Origin: Legionella sp.
Lineage (GTDB): Bacteria > Pseudomonadota > Gammaproteobacteria > Legionellales > Legionellaceae
NCBI GenBank assembly: GCA_030680075.1
Contig: JAUXWR010000313.1
Span: forward strand, 17,885-81,884
Direction: 5' to 3'
DNA length: 64,000 nucleotides
Shown here: one piece after another, positions 35,954 to 44,584 of the stretch
Layout of the letters: each line of letters opens with the position of its first letter
Position numbering within the stretch: the stretch's first letter is position 1
Notes under the pieces: generated by a model
Databases searched by the model: none
The model's input: the letters and a program-made list of their open reading frames with translations, nothing else
Told to the model about the DNA's origin: nothing
Program-made: the position numbers and the translations under genes

Positions 35954-38008
35954 ATGCAATTATTTTCTGATTACGTTCAACCCATCATTAACTGGCTGCA
36001 AGTTCACCCACATTGGGCATTAACGTTAACATTCATTATTTCACTGGCTGAGTCATTGGCTATCGTGGGCAGTATTATTCCAGGCTCAGTCACGATGACC
36101 GCTATTGGAATTCTCGCGGGCTCAGGTGTGATGCGCGTCGATTTAACGTTACTAGCCGCAACCTTGGGCGCTGTTGCTGGCGATAGTTCAAGCTACCTGC
36201 TGGGCTATGTGTACAGTGATAAATTAAATACCATGTGGCCCTTTAGTAATTACCCAACCGTATTGGCTTACGGGAAAACCTATTTTAGTCGCCACGGGGG
36301 TAAAAGTGTTTTATTAGGGCGTTTTGTAGGCCCTCTGCGCTCTATCATCCCTCTCATTGCGGGCATGATGCACATGAATCACTGGCGTTTTTTTATTGCA
36401 AATGTAATTTCAGCCATTGCCTGGGCTATGTTGTATGTATTGCCAGGAGTAATGATTGGGGCGGCCAGTAATGAGTTATCGCCAGAGAGCGCAACCAGGC
36501 TATTTGCACTAGTGCTAGTTTTTCTTGGTGGCTTATGGTTATTAAGCATCATCATAAAACGTCTTATTATTTACCTTAATCGTTTTTTTAGTACGCACTT
36601 TCATGACTTTTGGGCATGGTCAGGTAAACATCCGCGTCTTGCAAGGATAGTTCAGTTACTAACGCCTGCTGACGAAAGTTATCATTATCAGACAGCGGCT
36701 TTGTGTATTGTTGTCCTCCTATCCACTTTATTATTTTTGTTAATGACCATTCTGGTTATTAACGGCAGTTGGATGGTGAGCATTAACCAACCGGTTCATC
36801 TGTTTTTACAAAGTTTGCGAATTTTTTCATTTGACGTCCTTGTTATTGCTTTCAGTGAGTTCATTAGCCCAATTACCTTGTTATCACTATTAGCTTTTAT
36901 TCTGGTAGTTACCTTGTATTATCGCGATTGGCGCTCCATGACTTACTGGTTAAGTCTGAATATTGTCTCGGGCATTGTACTGTTGTTATGCCACTGGCTA
37001 ATTAATAGCCCTGGACCTGAGGGCTTTTTTGAAACAGGCGCTCAAAACTCATACCCGGCCATTCAATTAACCATTGCTACAGCGCAATTTTCTGCTTTGT
37101 TATTGTATATCAACAAATACTCCACAGGGGTTTTTACCCGTGTATTAAATATAGTTTTGCCCTTTATTTTATTTGTAAACGGCATTGCTCCTTTGTATTT
37201 AGGGGATAATTGGGTAATTGATGTATTGGGTGGATATCTCGCTGGATTAAGTATTTGTTTATTTCATTGGATATTTTATCGACGAGAAAAAATTGCTATT
37301 TCTACTGCATTATTTACCCCATTAGTCTTTTTCCTGTTAATTTTATCCTCAATTGTCGCTTTGTTTTTTGACTATGAGCAATCAACTCGTGCCCATCAAC
37401 CTTATTTTGCTCAATATGTTTTCACTGACCAGGCCTGGTGGGATCAGAAAAAACCTTTACTGCCAATATACCGCACCAATCGAATTGGCAAGCGTATCAG
37501 CCTGTTTAATGTTCAATATGCGGGGAAACTGAGTCATTTGGAAGCTGCTCTGTTAAAAGATGGGTGGCATAAGGAAAATGAATCTTTATTTTGGTCTCTC
37601 TTAAAGCGTTTAAATAGCCAGCAGGCTTCTCAAGATATACCACTAATGGCTCAGCTTTACTTAAATCAAAAACCGGTTCTTATCATGACCTATCAGCCGA
37701 CTAATGGCGATCCGGCGCAAATTTTACGGCTTTGGCGTTCTAACTATCATCTAAAGCATTTTCGGCAACCTATTTGGATTGGGACAGTCAGCCCTTACAC
37801 TTTCTCATCAATTAAAAAGAAAACTATAAAGCAGCACATTGCGTCGCTTGTCTATGTGAGTGAAGCTCTACCACATTTTTCCAAACGACTCACTCCGCTG
37901 CGCATTAAAATGCCCACTCATATTCCCTATTTTTATGAACCAACGCTGCTATTGATTAAAGAGTCACCTTCATTTAATGTGGAAATCAATACAAAAAGCA
38001 CAGAGTAA
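35954..38008 (+). CDS. lssY: DedA-PAP2-LssY three-domain membrane protein
   Basis: 684 residues. Residues 1-210 are a DedA (SNARE-associated) domain with SIIPGSVTMTAIGILAGSG and GRFVGPLRSIIPLIAGM. Residues about 235-470 form a polytopic PAP2-like domain whose catalytic residues have decayed: SYPAIQL replaces PSGH, and APLYLGDNWVID replaces SRxxxxxHxxxD. Residues about 480-684 are the LssY C-terminal domain (YFAQYVFTDQAWWDQKK, SLFNVQYAG). At least ten membrane segments are likely. The architecture matches LssY of the Legionella lss locus. A role in lipid transport or membrane homeostasis is inferred. It abuts lipB by 2 bp. Confidence 0.75.
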   Translation: MQLFSDYVQPIINWLQVHPHWALTLTFIISLAESLAIVGSIIPGSVTMTAIGILAGSGVMRVDLTLLAATLGAVAGDSSSYLLGYVYSDKLNTMWPFSNYPTVLAYGKTYFSRHGGKSVLLGRFVGPLRSIIPLIAGMMHMNHWRFFIANVISAIAWAMLYVLPGVMIGAASNELSPESATRLFALVLVFLGGLWLLSIIIKRLIIYLNRFFSTHFHDFWAWSGKHPRLARIVQLLTPADESYHYQTAALCIVVLLSTLLFLLMTILVINGSWMVSINQPVHLFLQSLRIFSFDVLVIAFSEFISPITLLSLLAFILVVTLYYRDWRSMTYWLSLNIVSGIVLLLCHWLINSPGPEGFFETGAQNSYPAIQLTIATAQFSALLLYINKYSTGVFTRVLNIVLPFILFVNGIAPLYLGDNWVIDVLGGYLAGLSICLFHWIFYRREKIAISTALFTPLVFFLLILSSIVALFFDYEQSTRAHQPYFAQYVFTDQAWWDQKKPLLPIYRTNRIGKRISLFNVQYAGKLSHLEAALLKDGWHKENESLFWSLLKRLNSQQASQDIPLMAQLYLNQKPVLIMTYQPTNGDPAQILRLWRSNYHLKHFRQPIWIGTVSPYTFSSIKKKTIKQHIASLVYVSEALPHFSKRLTPLRIKMPTHIPYFYEPTLLLIKESPSFNVEINTKSTE

Positions 38009-38019
38009 CAAGCTACTAT

Positions 38020-38402
38020 CCGAGCCACGACCGTGAGGGAGTGCCACGGAGCTCTAGTCCTTGCAGGGTCGCGTGTGTTGTTCGAAATGAGGGATACATT
38101 GCTACTCCGTGAACGCTTCCTGACGGTCGCGGGTCGGATAGTGACAAAGTTCCGAGCCACGACCGTCAGGGAGTGCCACGGAGCTCTGGTCCTTGCAGGG
38201 TCGCGTGTATTGTTCGAGATGAATGCTACATTGTTACTCCGTGAACGCTTCCTGACGGTCGCGGCTCGGATAGTTGCTAAAGTTCCGAGCCACGACCGTG
38301 AGGGAGTGACACGGAGCTCTAGTCCTTGCAGGGTCGCGTGTGTTGTTCGAAATGAGGGATACATTGCTACTCCGTGAACGCTTCCTGACGGGCGCGGCTC
38401 GG
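38020..38402 (+). repeat. Three tandem ~132-bp palindromic repeat units
   Basis: Units begin at about 38020, 38152 and 38285. Each starts CCGAGCCACGACCGT and ends GACGGTCGCGGCTCGG, forming a ~118-bp folded unit with ACGGAGCTC near the left arm and CTCCGTGAACG near the right. Units are joined by ~14-bp linkers (ATAGTGACAAAGTT and ATAGTTGCTAAAGTT). Units 1 and 3 share GTGAGGG, CTAGTCC and a TGTTGTTCGAAATGAGGG stretch where unit 2 differs. No coding role is credible. The array takes up most of the 434-bp gap. Confidence 0.85.
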
Positions 38403-38442
38403 ATAGTGCAATATCGATTTATTGCTATTTTTTTAAAGGATA

Positions 38443-39048
38443 ATGATCATGGTATCTGCTATAGATTTAATATATATACTTTTTCCACTGATTAGTTTTA
38501 TTTTTTTATTAATAGGGATAAAATCCGGCCAGAAGAACTATGTTGCGATTGCTCTTTGGATAAGTTTAATCAGTTTAATCTTGCACTATCAAGTGTCCGG
38601 CGGCGAGATACTAGGGAGCTATTTTAATTATACGCATGCATTAATTTATTCAATAAATAGTCTCATCCTTCTAATTAGCGCTATTTATCTACTGATTTTA
38701 TACGCGAAAACATCAGAAAAAACTGGCATCCGTTATTTATCAGGTTTAATTGCGGCGAGCTCCATTATTGGAGTTTTGATCCTTCTTGGAAATCTTTGGA
38801 TAAATGCACACTTCATTGAGGATAGATTAGCGGGAACACCCATCTTGCAAGTAGCTACATTTAAAAAACTCGATTATTGCTCTTATCATTACGTTTTTTA
38901 CAAAATTGGACAGGATGGCAAAATGAGCTATATGTGCCCTAATTATTATGGCTTGCTTCCCACCACGGGCAAACTTCCTTCAGCACCTGATTATGTAATT
39001 AGACAGCTGCCCCCATCTTTACAGCTGAAGTTTCAATCGCCAAATTAA
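38443..39048 (+). CDS. Small membrane protein, possible LssZ-like
   Basis: 201 residues with four predicted membrane segments (IYILFPLISFIFLLIGI, YVAIALWISLISLIL, ALIYSINSLILLISAIYLL, LIAASSIIGVLILLGNLWI) and a ~85-residue extracytoplasmic C-terminal tail with two cysteines (DYCSYHYVF and MSYMCPNYY) that may form a disulfide. AAGGA precedes the ATG. Its position after the lssY-like gene suggests an LssZ-type protein; I cannot verify the family from memory. The type I exporter genes lssB/lssD are not nearby. Confidence 0.6.
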   Translation: MIMVSAIDLIYILFPLISFIFLLIGIKSGQKNYVAIALWISLISLILHYQVSGGEILGSYFNYTHALIYSINSLILLISAIYLLILYAKTSEKTGIRYLSGLIAASSIIGVLILLGNLWINAHFIEDRLAGTPILQVATFKKLDYCSYHYVFYKIGQDGKMSYMCPNYYGLLPTTGKLPSAPDYVIRQLPPSLQLKFQSPN

Positions 39049-39113
39049 GGGTATTTATCAAATTGTTCTATAGGGTATTATTTGCTAACATGTTAAAAAA
39101 TTGTATTTTTCAA

Positions 39114-39821
39114 ATGACTATGCATCGTCTGTTATCAGGGTTTATATTTCTTTTCTGCGGCTCGCTCTTTGCGATGGCGCCCAAATTAAATTGGGATAAG
39201 GCTGTCGATAATGCCATTATAAAATATGGACTGCGCACCGAGCCTGAGCTGGTAAAATTCTTTGCCAAAGCAGACGTTTCTTACCCACCCAAAGATATCG
39301 CTCTTCTGGCTTTTAAACAGGAAAGAAAAGTTGAATTATGGGCCAAAACCGATGACACCTCCTGGCATTTTGTTCATTCATACCCTCTAACTGCAATCAG
39401 CGGTCGCCTGGGGCCTAAATTAAAAGAACGTGATGGCCAAATTCCCGAAGGAATTTATCGCTTAACATCATTTAACCCTTTCAGCTCCATGCATTTATCC
39501 ATGATGATTGACTATCCAAATCATTTTGATCGCTTGCAAGCCAGTAAAGATGGCCGTAAAAATTTGGGTAATAACATCTTTCTACATGGCAAATCTCTAT
39601 CAGTCGGGTGCCTTGCCATCGGTGACAAAGCTATTGATCAACTGTTCTTGTTAACAAGGCGTGTAGGGTTGGGTCATGTAAAGGTAATAATTGCGCCTAA
39701 TGATCTACGCCATGAAAAGCCTGCGACTACAACGTTTGCTCAACCACGCTGGCTTCCGGAGCTCTATAAACAAATCACCAGTGCTTTGACTCAATTTCCT
39801 CGTAGCAAGGTTATCATTTAA
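39114..39821 (+). CDS. L,D-transpeptidase family protein (YafK-like)
   Basis: About 235 residues from the ATG at 39114 (an upstream TTG frame adds residues that do not look like a signal peptide). A signal sequence (LLSGFIFLFCGSLFAMA) exports it. The YkuD/YafK-type domain contains GQIPEGIYRLTSF, NIFLHGKSLSVGCLAIGD with the catalytic histidine, serine and cysteine, and a preceding YPLTAISGRLGPK strand. It probably modifies peptidoglycan or releases Braun-lipoprotein-type links, by analogy with YafK. Second member of the family in the window. Confidence 0.82.
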   Translation: MTMHRLLSGFIFLFCGSLFAMAPKLNWDKAVDNAIIKYGLRTEPELVKFFAKADVSYPPKDIALLAFKQERKVELWAKTDDTSWHFVHSYPLTAISGRLGPKLKERDGQIPEGIYRLTSFNPFSSMHLSMMIDYPNHFDRLQASKDGRKNLGNNIFLHGKSLSVGCLAIGDKAIDQLFLLTRRVGLGHVKVIIAPNDLRHEKPATTTFAQPRWLPELYKQITSALTQFPRSKVII

Positions 39822-39926
39822 TCATTCTTTTGCCCTTTTTTACAATTTAAGTGTTCATTTTATATGCAAACAATAGGCAGCATGGTAAAATAACTGCCTA
39901 TATTAGTTGAAGCTTAGTGAGATATT

Positions 39927-41132
39927 ATGGCTTTTTACCTTTTCCCTGGTGTTATGTATCATCGTTATAAAAAAGGGATGGAAGAGTTTTCGACTCTCAA
40001 TATAGGAGTGCATAAATCATTTTCAGACCCAGCTCTCCTTGAATATACTTTAGACGTGATTAATCAAGTTTACGAATTATGCACCAGGCAATATTTAGGC
40101 TTTGGCGCATTATTGCAATTTTTGCCTGGAACGAATGCGAATCGCGCCCGTGAGCAATTATCTAACACACTGGAACCTGCTCTCCAATCTTTTCAGAGCA
40201 GCTATTCAAATACCCCTCCGATTATTAATCGTAGCATTCGCCTCAAAAATAGAGGTGAAATGGAACATCAGTTTGCGTATCGGGAATTTTATTGGTTTAA
40301 AAAACACACTCTTCTATTATCACTCTATTCCTTTCTTAATTTTAGCCCTTTCTTTAAAGCATTAGAGGATATTGCCAAAGGCTTTAAGCTCCCAAAGAGC
40401 AACATCAATTTTAAACTGCCCTTAATTGAAGACGCCATTACATTTCCCATCTTAAAAGATATTTTCTTTGTTAATGGCCACAACAAAAAAATCTCTATTC
40501 GAGATAATGCATTGGGAAATTTACTACATTCCGTTTTAAATCCTGTGCGAATTATCGATGATACACTCAATTTTTTACATGTGCTCACTTACAGACTGAT
40601 AGAAACTGGCTCTGCGCGTGGAAATTTATCATGGCCAAGAGCCGTAACTAAAGGAATTGCAGGGTTATTTTTTGGGGTAATTAAATTACCAATAAAAACG
40701 CTCAAACACCTAATAGATCTCCCTCTTGATGCGGCTAAGCTATTATTCATTTCTCCAATTGCACACTTCGCAAGCAGTATTCGAAATGTCTATCAAAATT
40801 GGGATAAAGAAATTTTTATAGCTACAAAAGAAGAGCTTCAAGCAATTAAAGAATTGCGACGCACCGCTAAAGGCCGAGGCAATACCAGTTTTTCTGTGAT
40901 AACGAAAGAATTAGGCTATAGAAAAGAGTATGTTGGCATAAGTAAAAGAGATGTGTTTAGTGAATTTGGTACCAACCCAAAACAATTAGTCCTATTTAGA
41001 GCACCTAAAGATAAAAATGCAGAAGAAAGCTCATTGTTTAAAATTGTTCGTCAGTATAGCGCCCAGAACTTGGTAGCAAAAAATGAGCCTGATGCTATTG
41101 CAGAAGCAAAAAGAGTATTAAAACTCAGCTGA
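39927..41132 (+). CDS. Unknown protein, first of a tandem paralogous pair
   Basis: 401 residues, not recognised. It begins MAFYLFPGVMYHRYKKG and carries moderately hydrophobic, lysine-rich segments (GLFFGVIKLPIKTLKHLID, AAKLLFISPIAHFAS) that could be membrane-active, without a signal peptide. The C-terminal part (EELQAIKELRRTAKGRG, IVRQYSAQNLVAK) is highly charged. It is homologous over its whole length to the next gene, most strongly in the C-terminal third. The pair may encode Dot/Icm substrates, as lineage-specific duplicated families often do; there is no direct evidence. Confidence 0.65.
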   Translation: MAFYLFPGVMYHRYKKGMEEFSTLNIGVHKSFSDPALLEYTLDVINQVYELCTRQYLGFGALLQFLPGTNANRAREQLSNTLEPALQSFQSSYSNTPPIINRSIRLKNRGEMEHQFAYREFYWFKKHTLLLSLYSFLNFSPFFKALEDIAKGFKLPKSNINFKLPLIEDAITFPILKDIFFVNGHNKKISIRDNALGNLLHSVLNPVRIIDDTLNFLHVLTYRLIETGSARGNLSWPRAVTKGIAGLFFGVIKLPIKTLKHLIDLPLDAAKLLFISPIAHFASSIRNVYQNWDKEIFIATKEELQAIKELRRTAKGRGNTSFSVITKELGYRKEYVGISKRDVFSEFGTNPKQLVLFRAPKDKNAEESSLFKIVRQYSAQNLVAKNEPDAIAEAKRVLKLS

Positions 41133-41175
41133 AAACTGAAGATACCCTTTCAAAACACCTAACAAGCTTTATTCA

Positions 41176-41207
41176 TGCCCAGGGAAAGTAACCCGATCCC
41201 CTGGGCA
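41176..41207 (+). terminator. Hairpin between the paralogous pair
   Basis: TGCCCAGGG and CCCCTGGGCA form an 8-9 bp GC-rich stem at 41176-41207 downstream of the first paralogue. Only a short AATTTAT follows, so termination is plausible but weak. Confidence 0.4.
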
Positions 41208-41286
41208 ATTTATCTCTTGATGTATACAAATAAAGCTCAATGTGATAACATATAGACCATATTAAATAAAGACCACGAGAAGCATT

Positions 41287-42435
41287 ATGGCCTTCTATCT
41301 TTTTCCAGGTGTTATATATCACCGATTTAAAGAAGCAAAGAGAGAGCTCTCTGATAAGTATCAAGAAGATTTAGCCCAATCATTGCAAGGGGCTTATAAG
41401 TTATACAAACTGGTTACCCGGCAATATTATGGTTTTGGGACATTACTACAATTTATACCCGGAACAAATGCAAATCTTGCACGCAAACAATTATCAACTC
41501 AATTAGAAAATGACATAGATTTTTTCAAGGATGAGCACACGCTTTACAATCAAGTGATTGCGAAAAGAGATTTTTTTGACCTATCAGAATTTTATTGGTT
41601 TAAAAATCTTGCCCTGATCTTGCCACTTAATTCTTATCTTAATTTTAGTCCTTTATTCAAATTTTTAGAAGACATTGCCGAAGGATTTAAGCGAATAAAT
41701 AGCAGGGTTAATATGAAACTGCCTTTAATTAATGTTGTCTTTAAATTTCCCCTTTTAAAAGACCTTTTCTCTGTTAATAGCTATGGAGAAATTTTTATTC
41801 GACATAATGCGTTAAAAAATCTTCTCCATTCCTTTTTAAATCCTGTGCGAATTATCGATGACGCAGTGAGTTTTTTACATACAGCAGTTTATAGACTATT
41901 AGATATTGGTTCTGAGCGTAACACGCTATCATCACTGCCCAGAGCCGCAATTAAAGGAGCTTTAAGCGTATTATTTGGGTTCATTAAAATACCCATAAAA
42001 ACTCTCAAACATATAATAGATCTTCCGCTTAACGCGGCTAAAATAGTTATCATTAATCCCATTGCGCATTGTGCAAGCAGCATTCGAGATAGCTTCAAAA
42101 ATCGGGGTAAGGAAATTTTTATCGCTACAAAAGAAGAGCTTCAAGCGATTAAAGAATTGCGACGCACCGCTAAAGGCCGAAGCAATACAAGTTTTTCTGC
42201 AATAACAAAAGAACTAGGCTATAACAAAAAATATATTGGCATAAACAAAAGAGACCTATTTAGTAAATATGATGCAAATCCAAAACAATTGGTCGCTTTT
42301 AGCGCATCTAAAGAAAAAAATGCCGAAGAGAGATCCTTGCTCACAATTGTTCGTCAGTATAGCGACAAAAACATGGTAGCAAAAAATATTCTTGATGCTC
42401 TTGCAGAAGCAAGAGGGGTATTAAAACTCAGTTAA
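41287..42435 (+). CDS. Unknown protein, second of the tandem paralogous pair
   Basis: 382 residues, same family as the preceding gene: MAFYLFPGVIYHRFKEA, TRQYYGFGTLLQFIPGTNAN, SVLFGFIKIPIKTLKHIIDL and EELQAIKELRRTAKGRS. DNA identity is very high in the stretch coding EELQAIKELRRTAKGR and continues past the stop codons (GAAGATACCCTTTC in both), so the duplication included downstream sequence and may be kept similar by gene conversion. The N-terminal ~100 residues have diverged more. Own ribosome-binding site (GAGA) and promoter-like upstream sequence. Function unknown. Confidence 0.65.
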   Translation: MAFYLFPGVIYHRFKEAKRELSDKYQEDLAQSLQGAYKLYKLVTRQYYGFGTLLQFIPGTNANLARKQLSTQLENDIDFFKDEHTLYNQVIAKRDFFDLSEFYWFKNLALILPLNSYLNFSPLFKFLEDIAEGFKRINSRVNMKLPLINVVFKFPLLKDLFSVNSYGEIFIRHNALKNLLHSFLNPVRIIDDAVSFLHTAVYRLLDIGSERNTLSSLPRAAIKGALSVLFGFIKIPIKTLKHIIDLPLNAAKIVIINPIAHCASSIRDSFKNRGKEIFIATKEELQAIKELRRTAKGRSNTSFSAITKELGYNKKYIGINKRDLFSKYDANPKQLVAFSASKEKNAEERSLLTIVRQYSDKNMVAKNILDALAEARGVLKLS

Positions 42436-42456
42436 AAGATGAAGATACCCTTTCGA

Positions 42457-42487
42457 AATCCCCTTCTCCGCAATGGAGTTGGGGATT
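42457..42487. other. Interrupted hairpin after the second paralogue
   Basis: AATCCCC-TT-CTCC-GCAAT-GGAG-TT-GGGGATT forms a strong stem at 42457-42487 with TT bulges opposite each other. There is no T-tract, so it may be an mRNA-stabilising structure or part of the following repeat. Confidence 0.35.
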
Positions 42488-42493
42488 CCTGTA

Positions 42494-42562
42494 AACGCTC
42501 CCTAACGGTCGCGGCTCGGCTTCACGTCTCTAACCGAGCCACGACCGTCAGGGAGTGTTCAC
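42494..42562. repeat. CGAGCC/GGCTCG inverted-repeat element
   Basis: CGCTCCCTAACGGTCGCGGCTCGG faces CCGAGCCACGACCGTCAGGGAGTG across a 15-bp loop. It is a short palindrome of the family seen at 31114 and 38020. A diverged single arm of the same family is at about 61602-61629. Confidence 0.65.
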
Positions 42563-42640
42563 AGGATTCGATAGCTTAAAAGAGCCCGGTTTATTTCAAG
42601 AATCCAGCGTGTCAGCATTTTCAAAAAAAACTAACAACCG

Positions 42641-43201
42641 CTATTCATGCTCGGGCGACACAACAAATATTCCCGGTGCATTTCTTAAATATTCGTTATA
42701 GTCCATTCCATAACCAAAAATATAATGATCATCAACTTCCAATCCGACGAAATCAGCTTTCTCCAAACCATTAGGAACGCGTTTGTGATGCTTATCTACC
42801 AATACCGCGCTAAAAACCTCATGAGCACCCATTGCCTTGACTTCAGCGATGATAGCGGCGAGCGTCAAGCCACCATCCAGGATGTCATCAACCACCAAAA
42901 CTGTTCGATTGGTTAAATCGACGGTGGGCTTTACTTTCCAAATAAGATTTCCGGCCTTGATATCGCCCGTGTAACGGGTTGCGTGAACATAATCTACTTC
43001 TAATGGGAAATCGAGACGAGGCAATAAATTACCCATTGGCACGAGTCCGCCAATCATGACACACAATAAAATCGGATTTTTATCATGCAGGCGCTGATGA
43101 ATATTAATAGCCATTTTATCCAGTGCCGCTTCTACTTCTGCGGTCGTAAATAAACAACTGGATTTTTCATAAACATCTTTAATTTTATGTGGAATTGACA
43201 T
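42641..43201 (-). CDS. hpt: Hypoxanthine-guanine phosphoribosyltransferase
   Basis: 186 residues. It forms IMP or GMP from hypoxanthine or guanine and PRPP. The PRPP loop is seen as [14 protein letters not shown] near 100-113; [17 protein letters not shown] is the earlier PPi loop, and [19 protein letters not shown] the base-binding part. The family is the HPRT-I branch of intracellular gammaproteobacteria. It is on the leftward strand downstream of the DUF1820 gene with a 51-bp gap. Confidence 0.9.
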   Translation of the reverse strand: MSIPHKIKDVYEKSSCLFTTAEVEAALDKMAINIHQRLHDKNPILLCVMIGGLVPMGNLLPRLDFPLEVDYVHATRYTGDIKAGNLIWKVKPTVDLTNRTVLVVDDILDGGLTLAAIIAEVKAMGAHEVFSAVLVDKHHKRVPNGLEKADFVGLEVDDHYIFGYGMDYNEYLRNAPGIFVVSPEHE

Positions 43202-43252
43202 TGAATATCCTAAATATAAAAATTATGTTTCAATGGAAATAAAGAAACCGCT

Positions 43253-43573
43253 TTAGCGTTTGTCCGGAATTGGAAAGAGACTAACTTTACCACCCTCGCT
43301 TAATTTATCCCTGACTTTTCCAATGCCCTGCTTACTCACCTCATCAATCCTGTAAACAGAATGCATAGGGATAAATGTACGTTGGACATTTTCGAATTCA
43401 ATTTTTAATCGTTCTTCAGAGGGATCAACCACCAGGGAAGTATTTTCACCGAAAACAAACTCTTCCACTTCAAGAAAGCCAAACATTTCACTCTCGGAAA
43501 TTTTACGCGCATAAATTTCATAGATTGTTTCTTGATTAGCAAATGTTATACGGTATATCGTTTTTTTGAGCAT
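43253..43573 (-). CDS. DUF1820 family protein
   Basis: 106 residues from the ATG at 43573 (MLKKTIYRITFANQETIYEI); the frame extends upstream but the added residues are hydrophobic and off-family. DUF1820 proteins of gammaproteobacteria have this size and the FGFLEVEEFVFGENTS-type core (here EMFGFLEVEEFVFGE) and IPMHSVYRIDEV. No function is known. It is between hpt and the methyltransferase gene. Confidence 0.75.
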   Translation of the reverse strand: MLKKTIYRITFANQETIYEIYARKISESEMFGFLEVEEFVFGENTSLVVDPSEERLKIEFENVQRTFIPMHSVYRIDEVSKQGIGKVRDKLSEGGKVSLFPIPDKR

Positions 43574-43668
43574 GAAGTTAACCAGAAATATAAAACTCGC
43601 ATAGTATACAAAATCTAAAGCCCTATGAACAATTACTTTGATGATTAAATGCACATGGCAATAAACTG

Positions 43669-44421
43669 CTATTCACGGCAAGTAGGCTGCAATGGTGTCG
43701 CCACGGACGGGCGGAATTTTTCATTTATACTTATCGGTGTTAAAGGAATAAAATTTTCCTGATGTTTTTGAACGACGAGGCAATAAAATCCAGCGGGAAT
43801 CGGAGAAATCATTTTTCCTGCGACATTAAGGATTTCTAATTTATCAATCCATTTTTTACGGGTGACGGGAGGGATATAATAAAAATTTGATAAGTAACAC
43901 TGGATATATCCCCTGTTTATCATGGCGCGCTTGATGGATAAAACAGATTTTGGCCGACTTTTGGTTTCACCGAAGCAAGTGCTATGGGCAAAACGCAACC
44001 AAGCCCCCCAAAGACTGAAAGGATTAATGCCGAAAAAAACAATATACCCCATGGGTTTTAAAACTCTGTCCATTTCATCGATGGGATTTTTTTCATGTGA
44101 AAAAGCATCCATGGTTAAGGGAGCAATAATGCAGTCCACACTGTCACGCTCGAGAGGAAGCTGGTTGAGCAATGTAATAACCGTCGTATCGGCATTTACA
44201 TCGGGCGTGGCCACCCATTTTTGTTGAAAGCGTAACCTTTTTGACAAGGTGTTATCGCCTAGGCTTCCCAATTGCAAAAACCTCTCTCCATATAACAGAC
44301 CTCTGAGGGAAGTTAGCTCATTGGAAAAGGCTTGCGCGACATTCAGCCCCTGATCGGAAAAAAACCATTTATTCAATGCCTGAAATTTGGTTTTCTGTTC
44401 ATCTAAATACAAAGTAACCAA
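43669..44421 (-). CDS. Class I SAM-dependent methyltransferase, unassigned
   Basis: 250 residues. Features of a Methyltransf_11-type enzyme are present: a nucleotide-binding GERFLQLGSLG region near 48 and DSVDCIIAPLTMDAFSHEKNP followed by EMDRVLKPMGYIVFFGINPFSLWG, the usual strand 4-5 pattern. The first SAM glycine loop is atypical (LGSLGDN rather than GxGxG). Substrate not recognisable. It is the first gene of the leftward set with DUF1820 and hpt, divergent from pilB across about 160 bp. Confidence 0.75.
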   Translation of the reverse strand: MVTLYLDEQKTKFQALNKWFFSDQGLNVAQAFSNELTSLRGLLYGERFLQLGSLGDNTLSKRLRFQQKWVATPDVNADTTVITLLNQLPLERDSVDCIIAPLTMDAFSHEKNPIDEMDRVLKPMGYIVFFGINPFSLWGAWLRFAHSTCFGETKSRPKSVLSIKRAMINRGYIQCYLSNFYYIPPVTRKKWIDKLEILNVAGKMISPIPAGFYCLVVQKHQENFIPLTPISINEKFRPSVATPLQPTCRE

Positions 44422-44584
44422 CCTGAGACCTATGCATAATCTTTTTTACCATAGACTAATATATAGCAGCAAGCAATGAAATTAAATATTGCTGATTAAA
44501 TGGGGTTCTCGAAACGTGTTATTTATCGTGCACTCTATTCGGTTATTGTCTATAGTACCCGCAAATTATAAACTCAAGCATGAC

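Noticed and set aside
37933..38377. Open frames on both strands over the tandem palindromes
   Set aside because: Their repeated protein sequence only reflects the DNA repeats; no ribosome-binding site or family match.
38020..38402. Possible CRISPR array
   Set aside because: Units are ~118 bp with ~14-bp similar linkers, not short repeats with unique spacers, and there are no cas genes.
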